From Chryseobacterium antibioticum (GTDB taxonomy: Bacteria; Bacteroidota; Bacteroidia; Flavobacteriales; Weeksellaceae), in NCBI RefSeq assembly GCF_012927325.1, contig NZ_JABBGI010000004.1, positions 124,001-188,000 on the forward strand: a stretch of DNA of 64,000 nt. The letters run 5' to 3'. Positions 57,150 through 64,000 of the stretch are shown piece by piece (the stretch's first letter is position 1; each line of letters starts with the position of its first letter). The position numbers and the translations under genes are program-made. The notes under the pieces were generated by a model. That model was given only the letters and a program-made list of their open reading frames with translations. It was not told where the DNA came from and made no database searches.

Positions 57150-57710
57150 TAAAACTATGCACTTTAGTGCATTTTACTTTCAGTTTCTAAAAATGTTATC
57201 TTTGTTTTGTGGATTATCAACGTAGCAATGGTCATAGTGTAAGTAGGTTAACAGCACATATTGTATGGGTTACTAAATATCGTTTTCCAGTATTGGAGGG
57301 TGATATTAAATTACGCTGTCGTAGTATTTTGCTTCAAATTTGCCAGGCAGAAGATATTAGAATTTTGAAAGGAGTTGTCTCTAAAGATCATGTTCATATG
57401 CATATAGAATATCGCCCTAATCAAGATATAAGTAGTCTTGTTAAACTATTCAAAGGTCGAAGCTCTAGGAAACTTCAAATTGAATTTCCTGAATTGAAAC
57501 AACGTTATTGGGGACGTCATTTTTGGGCAATAGGATTTGGTTGTTGGAGCACTGGCAATATTACGGATGAAATGCTTAACGAGTATTTGGAACATCATCG
57601 AAACCCAACTGATCAAGACCAAAGTAATTTTATCATTGAGTAGTAATACTCGAATCGTGGACTTTAAGTCCACAAACCAAACCTATGGACTTTAAGTCCA
57701 TAGTGGTTTA
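57150..57710 (+). mobile_element. IS200/IS605-family element (tnpA only)
   Basis: The left side has the hairpin ATGCACT/AGTGCAT (57157-57172). The right side has two hairpins built on GGACTTTAAGTCC (57656-57672, 57683-57703). Subterminal hairpins and a lone tnpA are typical of IS200. Exact ends cannot be fixed without an empty site. Confidence 0.8.
57209..57643 (+). CDS. tnpA: IS200-type Y1 transposase TnpA
   Basis: 144 residues from a GTG start. The HUH motif appears as HVHMHIEYRP, and the C-terminal part YWGRHFWAIGFGCWSTGNIT is typical. The family Tyr nucleophile should be in EMLNEYLEHH, which is present. No tnpB follows. It appears intact. Confidence 0.92.
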   Translation: MDYQRSNGHSVSRLTAHIVWVTKYRFPVLEGDIKLRCRSILLQICQAEDIRILKGVVSKDHVHMHIEYRPNQDISSLVKLFKGRSSRKLQIEFPELKQRYWGRHFWAIGFGCWSTGNITDEMLNEYLEHHRNPTDQDQSNFIIE

Positions 57711-57760
57711 GTTAATCACAAATATGACAGATTTTTCAACATGAATTAAATAAATATGCT

Positions 57761-57993
57761 TTAAACTTTCTCCTCCTCAGGAATCAAAAGCTTCCCCCAA
57801 TCATTCAGCGGCCAAAGAATCTCTACCAGTTTTCCTCCAAGTTCCGTTAATGTATACTCACTTTTGGAGGTAATTCATTAAACGATTGTTTAACCAAAAT
57901 GCCATTCTCCACCATTTCATTAAGCTGCTTGTTTAAAATTCTGCGGTCAACTTTAGCAATCCCACGAAGAAATTCACTCGGACTTGAAATTGA
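57761..57993 (-). pseudogene. HxlR-family regulator remnant
   Basis: The minus strand reads RILNKQLNEMVENGILVKQS, FNELPPK, then after a one-base loss SEYTLTELGGKLVEILWPLN and IPEEEKV-stop. This is the winged-helix end of an HxlR regulator. The N-terminus is missing. Confidence 0.78.
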
Positions 57994-58072
57994 AAGATTA
58001 AAAATTTAACCATTAGAAGATCTGAGTGATCTGAGAAATCTGCGGGAGAAAAAAACTTCAAACATATGTAAA

Positions 58073-58831
58073 TCACCATTTCTCCGTCAGATATTTCCAA
58101 TACCTTTTCGGAACATGCTGCACATGCAGTTTTAAATTCTTCCTTTCTATGATATTGGTTTTCGTAAAATACCGCTGCCAAAGCGTTTGGTAATTCTGCT
58201 CCTCATCATGAAACTTCTGTTGGTATTTGTGGAGATCTAATTTTTCTTCCGGATAAAAAAACTCACAGGTATCCAGATCGTACAGAATTCCGTAATTCCG
58301 TTGCAAATCGTAGATCATCCATTTTTGATCCTGATAACGGTCTTTAAAATGTTTACGGATCAGGGGAAGAACATCGAAATCAGGATCTATTTTCGCAAAG
58401 AAAACTCCATCCTGCATTTTTTCAAACCGGACAAAAGCCGTCATTCTATGTCTTTCCCGGTCTACAGATTTACAGATCTTTGAAATTTTCAGCATATCTT
58501 CATCTGCATAATTTTGAAGAATATTTTTATCAGGATGCTGGATCGATTGCTTTACAGCAGAGAGAATAAGATGCTCCCGTTCCGGATCTTCCGACAGGAA
58601 AACTTTCAGGAGCTGGTGAACGCCCGATCTTCCGATATGCTGTTCCAGTTTGTTGAATACTCTTTCCGCTTTATCGCTTTGCGTAATCACTTCATGAATT
58701 TCAGCAAAAATATTTTCCTGATGAAACCTTTCCTTGCTTGCAATTTCCACATCTCTATACTGGTATTCAAACACTTCAAATACTGCGGTTAAAAGGCCAT
58801 CGAAACTTCCGTCATAAAGTAATGTGGTCAT
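58073..58831 (-). CDS. TIGR03915-type protein (partner of a DNA-repair-like radical SAM protein)
   Basis: 252 residues, cytosolic. MTTLLYDGSFDGLLTAVFEV at the start and RHRMTAFVRFEKMQDGVFFA are the pattern of the TIGR03915/DUF4130 family, found next to a putative DNA modification or repair radical SAM protein. That gene lies 36 bp upstream here on the same strand. The family sometimes carries a DNA-glycosylase-like domain, but this short form ends at about residue 252 with KRYWKYLTEKW. Reaction unknown. Confidence 0.82.
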   Translation of the reverse strand: MTTLLYDGSFDGLLTAVFEVFEYQYRDVEIASKERFHQENIFAEIHEVITQSDKAERVFNKLEQHIGRSGVHQLLKVFLSEDPEREHLILSAVKQSIQHPDKNILQNYADEDMLKISKICKSVDRERHRMTAFVRFEKMQDGVFFAKIDPDFDVLPLIRKHFKDRYQDQKWMIYDLQRNYGILYDLDTCEFFYPEEKLDLHKYQQKFHDEEQNYQTLWQRYFTKTNIIERKNLKLHVQHVPKRYWKYLTEKW

Positions 58832-58867
58832 GGTGATTCAGGTGAAATTATTTTTTGAAGATTATTT

Positions 58868-60127
58868 TTAAAACAAACTCAGCTGCTGTGAAAACTGATT
58901 GTGAAACTTGGAAGAACTTCCGCCTACCAACAGCTTTCTCAAATTTATATCTGTTAAATATCGCAAATAAGCATTTCCTGCATTGAAATCGATGAAATAT
59001 TTTGCCCGGTTGACAGCGGCACCCAGCTTTTTCAAATGATCCATATTTAAAACCTGAAAACGACGAGCCTGAATGATTTTCTGCGCAGTTTTTACGCCAA
59101 TTCCCGGAATCCTTAAAATCATTTGATAATCCGCTGTCTGCAGATTCACCGGAAATTGATGAAGATGCCTCAAAGCCCAACTCAGTTTAGGATCTATTTC
59201 CAGATCCAGAAACGGCATATGAGGATCTAAAATTTCTTCAGCTTTAAAACCATAAAATCTCATCAGCCAGTCAGACTGATACAAACGGTTTTCACGAAGC
59301 ATAGGAACTTCCGTCGTCAGAGAGGGCAGTCTTTTGTCTTCCAAAACGGGAACATATCCCGAATAATAGACCCTTTTCAGATTGAAATTTTTATAAAAAT
59401 GATCTGCCACTTTGATGATCTGCAAATCGTTTTCATTGGTTGCTCCCACGATCATTTGCGTAGACTGTCCGGCAGGGGCAAATTTCGGCACTTTTCTGAA
59501 AATTTTCTTTTCATCTTTATACTGGTCAATACCTTTTTGAATATAGCGCATCGGATTGATCATATCTTGGCGGTTCTTTTCAGGAGCCAGTAATTTCAGC
59601 CCGCTTTCCGTAGGAATTTCAAGGTTTACAGAGAGTCTGTCTGCATATAAAGCAGCTTCCTGCATCAGCTCATCACTTGCCCCAGGAATAGATTTTAAAT
59701 GAATATAACCGTTAAAATTTTCTTCAGTCCGTAATTTTTTTGCCACTCTTACCAGACGCTCCATCGTAGTATCTGCATTTTTAAAAATACCGGAGCTCAG
59801 AAACAGACCTTCAATATAATTTCTGCGGTAAAAATTAATTGTAAGGTCAACCACTTCTTCTACAGTGAAACCTGCCCTTTTAATATCATTGGAACTTCTG
59901 GATACACAATATGCGCAGTCGTAGATACAGTGGTTGGTCAGCAGAATTTTGAGCAGGGAAACACAGCGTCCGTCTTCTGTATAGGTATGGCAGATCCCGC
60001 TTACGGAACTATCTCCCAAAGCGCCTTTTTTATTCTTTCTCGTTCCTCCGCTGGATGAGCAGGAAACATCATATTTCGCTGCATCAGCAAGGATTTCGAG
60101 TTTTTCTTTCAGGCGTTCAAAATTCAT
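58868..60127 (-). CDS. Putative DNA modification/repair radical SAM protein
   Basis: 419 residues. A conserved N-terminal block SCSSSGGTRKNKKGALGDSS is followed by the [4Fe-4S] motif CIYDCAYC (about 67-74) and a radical SAM barrel (LFLSSGIFKNADTTMERLVR, SVNLEIPTESGLKLLAP). A helix-hairpin-helix near 345-365 (LRIPGIGVKTAQKIIQARR) suggests DNA binding. It matches the TIGR03916 type, always paired with a TIGR03915 gene as here. The reaction is not known. Confidence 0.88.
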   Translation of the reverse strand: MNFERLKEKLEILADAAKYDVSCSSSGGTRKNKKGALGDSSVSGICHTYTEDGRCVSLLKILLTNHCIYDCAYCVSRSSNDIKRAGFTVEEVVDLTINFYRRNYIEGLFLSSGIFKNADTTMERLVRVAKKLRTEENFNGYIHLKSIPGASDELMQEAALYADRLSVNLEIPTESGLKLLAPEKNRQDMINPMRYIQKGIDQYKDEKKIFRKVPKFAPAGQSTQMIVGATNENDLQIIKVADHFYKNFNLKRVYYSGYVPVLEDKRLPSLTTEVPMLRENRLYQSDWLMRFYGFKAEEILDPHMPFLDLEIDPKLSWALRHLHQFPVNLQTADYQMILRIPGIGVKTAQKIIQARRFQVLNMDHLKKLGAAVNRAKYFIDFNAGNAYLRYLTDINLRKLLVGGSSSKFHNQFSQQLSLF

Positions 60128-60270
60128 ATTTTTAACCGGATGTTATAATTTGTATCAAAATAGTGTTCAAAAATAGTTCCAAAATTGATAAATATCAATC
60201 TTTTTCGATAGAAGTTATCAACAATGGAGACTTTCAAAATTACTATCTTTACGCATATTAAATTTATGCT

Positions 60271-61599
60271 ATGAATCATAAACCGGTAGAAGGTTTCTCT
60301 AAACTTACCAAACAGGGCAAAATTGATTGGCTTGTCAGCGAATACCTTGAAGGAAACGAAGAATATCAAAATATATTAAAACAATATTGGAACGAAAATG
60401 CTGATCTCCAGAAACTTCATGAAGAGTTTTCTGAAAATACGATCTCCAATTTCTATATGCCTTACGGAATTGCTCCGAATTTCTTAATTGACGGAAAATT
60501 ATTTGCCCTTCCGATGGCTGTAGAAGAAAGTTCAGTAGTGGCAGCAGCTTCTAAAGCCGCTAAATTCTGGATCGATAAAGGGGGTTTTAAGACAACCATT
60601 ATCAACAACGAAAAATTAGGACATACCCACTTTATATTCAATGTAGAATCTCATAAGCTTCAGCATTTCTTTAATTTTAATTTGAAGAAGAAATTATATG
60701 AAGCAACCGAAGCGATCACGGCGAACATGAGAAATCGGGGTGGTGGAATTTTGGATATTAAATTAGTTGATAAAACTTCTGAAATGCCCAACTATTACCA
60801 GCTTAAAGCAAGCTTCGATACAGTAGATTCCATGGGTGCGAATTTTATTAATTCATGTCTTGAGCAGTTCGGAAAAACATTGAAGCAGGAAATTGCAACG
60901 AGTGAAGATTTTACACAGGAAGAGAAAAGCTCACTTCAGGTAGTGATGAATATTCTTTCCAATTTTACACCCGACTGTATCGTAAGAGCTGAGGTTTCCT
61001 GTAAAATTGAAGATTTAAAAGACGACAGTGGAATCTCCAATGAAGAATTTGCAAGAAAATTCAAACAGGCTGTTACTATCGCTGAAATAGAACCTTTCCG
61101 AGCTACGACCCACAACAAAGGCGTAATGAATGGAGTAGATGCTGTGGTAATTGCCACAGGAAATGACTTCCGGGCAACAGAAGCCTGCGCACACGCTTAT
61201 GCAGCGAGAGACGGACAATACCGATCTTTAACACACTGTACAACAGATAACGGGATTTTCAGATTCTGGATCGATCTTCCGATCTCTGTAGGAGTGGTGG
61301 GAGGTCTTACGAATCTCCATCCATTGGTGAAATTCTCACTGGCACTTCTTGGAAAACCTTCAGCACAGGGACTGATGAGTATCTTGGCTGTTTCCGGTCT
61401 TGCCCAAAACTTTGGAGCGCTTCGTTCTTTAGTTACTACAGGCATCCAGAAAGGGCATATGAAAATGCATTTATTGAATATTTTAAATCAACTGGGCGCT
61501 ACAGAAGCTGAAAAGCAGCATTTTGTTGCCTATTTTAAAGATAAAACGGTAAGTCATCATGAGGTTATTAATGAATTCAACAGATTAAGAGCTCAATAA
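60271..61599 (+). CDS. mvaA: Class II hydroxymethylglutaryl-CoA reductase
   Basis: 442 residues. Visible family blocks are LPMAVEESSVVAAASKAAKF near the N-terminus (substrate-binding Glu), MRNRGGGI, DSMGANFINSCLEQFG, and GNDFRATEACAHAYAARDGQ with ISVGVVGGLTNLHPLVKFSL. Class II enzymes interconvert HMG-CoA and mevalonate. In flavobacteria they serve isoprenoid synthesis through mevalonate. Its stop overlaps the ATG of a 55-codon gene. Confidence 0.93.
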   Translation: MNHKPVEGFSKLTKQGKIDWLVSEYLEGNEEYQNILKQYWNENADLQKLHEEFSENTISNFYMPYGIAPNFLIDGKLFALPMAVEESSVVAAASKAAKFWIDKGGFKTTIINNEKLGHTHFIFNVESHKLQHFFNFNLKKKLYEATEAITANMRNRGGGILDIKLVDKTSEMPNYYQLKASFDTVDSMGANFINSCLEQFGKTLKQEIATSEDFTQEEKSSLQVVMNILSNFTPDCIVRAEVSCKIEDLKDDSGISNEEFARKFKQAVTIAEIEPFRATTHNKGVMNGVDAVVIATGNDFRATEACAHAYAARDGQYRSLTHCTTDNGIFRFWIDLPISVGVVGGLTNLHPLVKFSLALLGKPSAQGLMSILAVSGLAQNFGALRSLVTTGIQKGHMKMHLLNILNQLGATEAEKQHFVAYFKDKTVSHHEVINEFNRLRAQ

Positions 61600-61766
61600 T
61601 GCTGCAGATTATCTTACCCGTCATCTTTATCATCTTCGGGATCTTTTTAAAGAAAACGACTTCCCCGGGTTTTAGAAATTCTAAAAAACTTTCCAATGTC
61701 TTTATCATATTGGGGATTTCAACCTTGGTGGCAAAAATTATTTTAATCTATATAAAATCGAAATAG
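61599..61766 (+). CDS. 55-residue membrane protein in overlap with neighbours
   Basis: The protein MLQIILPVIFIIFGIFLKKT through LIYIKSK has two membrane segments (about 3-18 and 33-51). Its ATG overlaps the mvaA stop (TAATG), and its TAG overlaps the GTG of the next gene (TAGTG). The double overlap strongly supports a real, coupled gene. No function is known. Confidence 0.7.
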   Translation: MLQIILPVIFIIFGIFLKKTTSPGFRNSKKLSNVFIILGISTLVAKIILIYIKSK

Positions 61767-62845
61767 TGAAACGGAACATCCTCTTCTTCCTATTGATTTC
61801 AGGTTTAAGTTTTTCACAACAGAAAAATGTAAAGATCAGTGATCTCCAGCCGAAATCTGAAGATGCTGTATTTCCGGTAGTTTCCTATTCGGAAAATCCG
61901 TTGGTCGAAACCAAGATCAATACCTTTTTGCAGGTCAATGAGCTGGAATATATCCCGAATTCCGGTTCTGATCCTTTTAAGAAGGCTTCTACGGCTGCGA
62001 ATTCCTATACCAACTATCTCTATTTCTACAGCTGGGAGAAATTGGAAACGCCTAAAAATATTGTAAGCATCGGGATAGACGGTGAAGCTTCGGGAGCCTA
62101 TCCTGAAGGATTTTCAAAATGGAATAATTTTGATTTAAGGACGGGGAATTTTATCAACTGTACGGATTTGTTTCAGCCCAATGCTGTCAAAACATTCGAG
62201 AATATCATCAATCAGAACGTCAAAAAAAGGGTGGATGAATTTCTTACTCAGTTAAGAGCTGAGAAGAATCCCGGAGAAGAAGTTCAGGATCAGATTGCGA
62301 TGTATGAAGACTGTTTTATGGAACATACCTTAGAATACATCGAATTTTATTTTGGTAAAAATCAACTGACTTTTGTGGCCGGAAGATGTTCCAATCATGC
62401 AATGAGAGCATTGGATGATCTGGGAAGTCACACCATTGAAATTCCTTACAAAGATCTGGAAAAGTACTGGAGCCCGTACGCAAAAAATCTTTTGTCGGGT
62501 TCTGAAAAACCGGATGCCACAAGCTTTCAGTATAAATTGCTGAAAGGAAAAATAGACCATAAGTATCTCATTACCGTTTTTATCAAACATCTTTACACCG
62601 ATAAGGGGGAGAATTCTTTTTCTGCAATGTATTGGTATGATAAAAATAAAAAACTGATAGAGTGGGATGGGAAGATTAAAGGAGGTCATATTTCCATCAC
62701 GGAAAACGACCACTACGATGAAAAATTGGAAAAATGGATTCCGAGAGCTTTTATAGAAGCTGATAAAAAAGGAAATAAGATCACCGGAACCTGGCAGGAT
62801 TATAAAACAGGAAAATATTTAAATCTAGAATTAGAAGAATTATAA
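61766..62845 (+). CDS. Secreted DUF3298/RsiV-like protein
   Basis: 359 residues from a GTG start. A signal peptide (MKRNILFFLLISGLSFS) is followed by a domain with VSIGIDGEASGAYPEGFSKW, NNFDLRTGNFINCTDLFQPN, FYFGKNQLTFVAGRCSNHAM and EIPYKDLEKYWSP. The set ASGAYP..FDLRTG..L and IPYKDL is the pattern of DUF3298. It is probably periplasmic; ligand unknown. It is translationally coupled to the 55-residue gene. Confidence 0.72.
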   Translation: MKRNILFFLLISGLSFSQQKNVKISDLQPKSEDAVFPVVSYSENPLVETKINTFLQVNELEYIPNSGSDPFKKASTAANSYTNYLYFYSWEKLETPKNIVSIGIDGEASGAYPEGFSKWNNFDLRTGNFINCTDLFQPNAVKTFENIINQNVKKRVDEFLTQLRAEKNPGEEVQDQIAMYEDCFMEHTLEYIEFYFGKNQLTFVAGRCSNHAMRALDDLGSHTIEIPYKDLEKYWSPYAKNLLSGSEKPDATSFQYKLLKGKIDHKYLITVFIKHLYTDKGENSFSAMYWYDKNKKLIEWDGKIKGGHISITENDHYDEKLEKWIPRAFIEADKKGNKITGTWQDYKTGKYLNLELEEL

Positions 62846-62846
62846 A

Positions 62847-63233
62847 ATGAAAACAATTACTTTAATTTTTGGTGCTGCCTATGGAATGCTGTCCGTTATT
62901 TTGGGAGCTTTCGGAGCACATGCTTTAAAAAAAATATTATCCGTGGAAAGACTTGAAAGTTTTGAAACGGGAGTGAGATATCAGATGTATGCTGCATTCT
63001 TTTTATTGATTGTTGGGTATATTTTAAAATTTGATACTTCATCACAGAAATGGATCTCCATTTTAATGATTGCGGGAACCATGCTGTTTTCTTTTAGTAT
63101 CTACTTCCTTAGTTTACAGGATTATTTGGGCGCAAACCTGAAGTTTTTAGGACCCATTACTCCGCTTGGAGGTCTTTTTATGATTATAAGCTGGGCAATG
63201 CTGATTTGGTATTTCGCCAAGACAAAAATATAA
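62847..63233 (+). CDS. DUF423 membrane protein
   Basis: 128 residues, four membrane helices. GAFGAHALKKIL near the start and GPITPLGGLFMIISW near the end are the family signatures. It starts 1 bp after the previous stop, so it belongs to the mvaA operon. Function unknown in general. Confidence 0.9.
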   Translation: MKTITLIFGAAYGMLSVILGAFGAHALKKILSVERLESFETGVRYQMYAAFFLLIVGYILKFDTSSQKWISILMIAGTMLFSFSIYFLSLQDYLGANLKFLGPITPLGGLFMIISWAMLIWYFAKTKI

Positions 63234-63301
63234 TCATTTCAGTTTGGGTATAAAAAGAGTTATGCTCACTTTATTCAATTTCCATACTTTAAAATTAAAA
63301 G

Positions 63302-63988
63302 ATGAATAGCCGCTTTACCTTGTTTTTGATGACCCTCGTTATTTTTTCTCTTAGTGTTCATAAAGTAGAAGCACAGGAGAAGAAGAAATTTATGAACGAG
63401 ACTATTTTAACGGAAGTGAAAACTATTCAAAAGCGTTTTTCAGATAGCATCAGTCACTATAATTACAAAAAAAATGCTGATCTATATAGTAAGAAATATA
63501 AAGTTTTTTACATTGAAAAAATACAGAGCCTGGAAAACCTATACCAAAGTATATTTGATAAAGATGTCATCATCGGGAAGGTAAATAAAAGTATTTCATT
63601 TAAAACAACGACCGGAATGCAGGCAAAAACTCCTGTATCTCCGGTAGAAACGGCAGCCCAAAGTGAAATAAAAACTAATTCTGTTGATATTGCTGAAGTT
63701 GAAAATTACAAACAGCTTGAAGACTTAAAAAAACGGTTGACCGTTGATTTCCCGGTGTATTTAATAGAAGACGATAGTGAGGGAATATATCGATGTCATT
63801 TGAATTTCTTCATTGATGTGGATGGGAAATTTAAAAACGTAAAATACAGCGGATCATCCGGGACAGAATTCAATTTAATCAGTGCATTATTCCTGTACGC
63901 TCTTGAAGGTTTGGAAAAACCGCTCCTTTATAACAAAAAGCCTATTGTACAACAGTTTTCCCAACCGATTGTATTAAAATTTGAATAG
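63302..63988 (+). CDS. Uncharacterised secreted protein with a TonB-C-like end
   Basis: 228 residues. A signal peptide (residues 1-24, HKVEAQ) is followed by a helical region and a Ser/Thr-rich linker (about 100-130). The C-terminal 75 residues (FPVYLIEDDSEGIYRCHLNF, FIDVDGKFKNVKYSGSS, FSQPIVLKFE) resemble the fold pattern of TonB C-terminal domains. There is no membrane anchor beyond the signal peptide, so it is not a normal TonB. Family uncertain. Confidence 0.6.
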   Translation: MNSRFTLFLMTLVIFSLSVHKVEAQEKKKFMNETILTEVKTIQKRFSDSISHYNYKKNADLYSKKYKVFYIEKIQSLENLYQSIFDKDVIIGKVNKSISFKTTTGMQAKTPVSPVETAAQSEIKTNSVDIAEVENYKQLEDLKKRLTVDFPVYLIEDDSEGIYRCHLNFFIDVDGKFKNVKYSGSSGTEFNLISALFLYALEGLEKPLLYNKKPIVQQFSQPIVLKFE

Positions 63989-64000
63989 TAAAAACAAATG

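Noticed and set aside
16634..57710. Expected att direct repeat of the tRNA-Ser 3' end
   Set aside because: I found no second copy of the CCCTCTCTCTCCG end within the window, so no right att site is called.
62330..62713. 127-residue minus-strand reading frame
   Set aside because: It is antisense to the DUF3298-like gene and has no recognisable features.

Overview
The window looks like a chromosome segment of a Chryseobacterium-type flavobacterium (Bacteroidota, Weeksellaceae). The base composition is AT-rich, start sites have few strong Shine-Dalgarno sequences, and promoter-like TATTTTG elements precede several genes. The gene content includes SusC/SusD, a protein with a type IX secretion sorting domain, TonB-dependent receptors, DUF6443-type RHS proteins and Bacteroidota-style integrases. 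The genus is an inference from gene content, not a measured placement. LEFT FLANK (1-16.8 kb), mostly stable chromosome: an RHS pair with a candidate immunity protein; a phytase operon with its TonB-dependent receptor; an ECF sigma factor with a fused NTF2-like tail beside an azoreductase and an NTF2-like gene; a small ABC exporter; several small genes; and tRNA-Ser(UGA). ISLAND (about 16.8-57.7 kb): it begins with a tyrosine recombinase 240 bp after tRNA-Ser and holds at least nine recognisable pieces of insertion sequences. Its two main contents are as follows. (1) A family of secreted fibre-like proteins that share the leader MKKxFTITAxAFTxVxFAQTGNVGIN. Seven look complete and at least five are broken. 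They are mixed with small helix-turn-helix genes, a membrane TPR-HTH regulator and its relics, and two repeated noncoding cassettes: a promoter cassette of about 230 bp, and a hairpin cassette of about 300 bp. (2) A set that looks like host-glycan use: SusC/SusD, a secreted M60 peptidase with a type IX signal and, after more IS remnants, a sugar-1-phosphate nucleotidyltransferase, an N-acetylhexosamine kinase-like protein, a UDP-sugar epimerase and a NagB-PIG-L deacetylase fusion. The SusC gene carries the same promoter cassette as the fibre genes, which links the two parts. RIGHT FLANK (57.7-64 kb), stable chromosome again: a decayed HxlR regulator, the paired DNA-repair-like radical SAM genes, class II HMG-CoA reductase with a tightly overlapping small membrane gene and secreted protein, a DUF423 membrane protein, and an uncharacterised secreted protein. 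Gene decay is common. In-frame amber codons interrupt the first RHS gene, the phytase-linked receptor and an AraC relic, and a likely TA duplication breaks a small secreted protein. The most unusual signal is the recurring unit of TPR-HTH regulator tail, promoter cassette and fibre leader. It suggests a modular, recombining surface-protein system under shared control.
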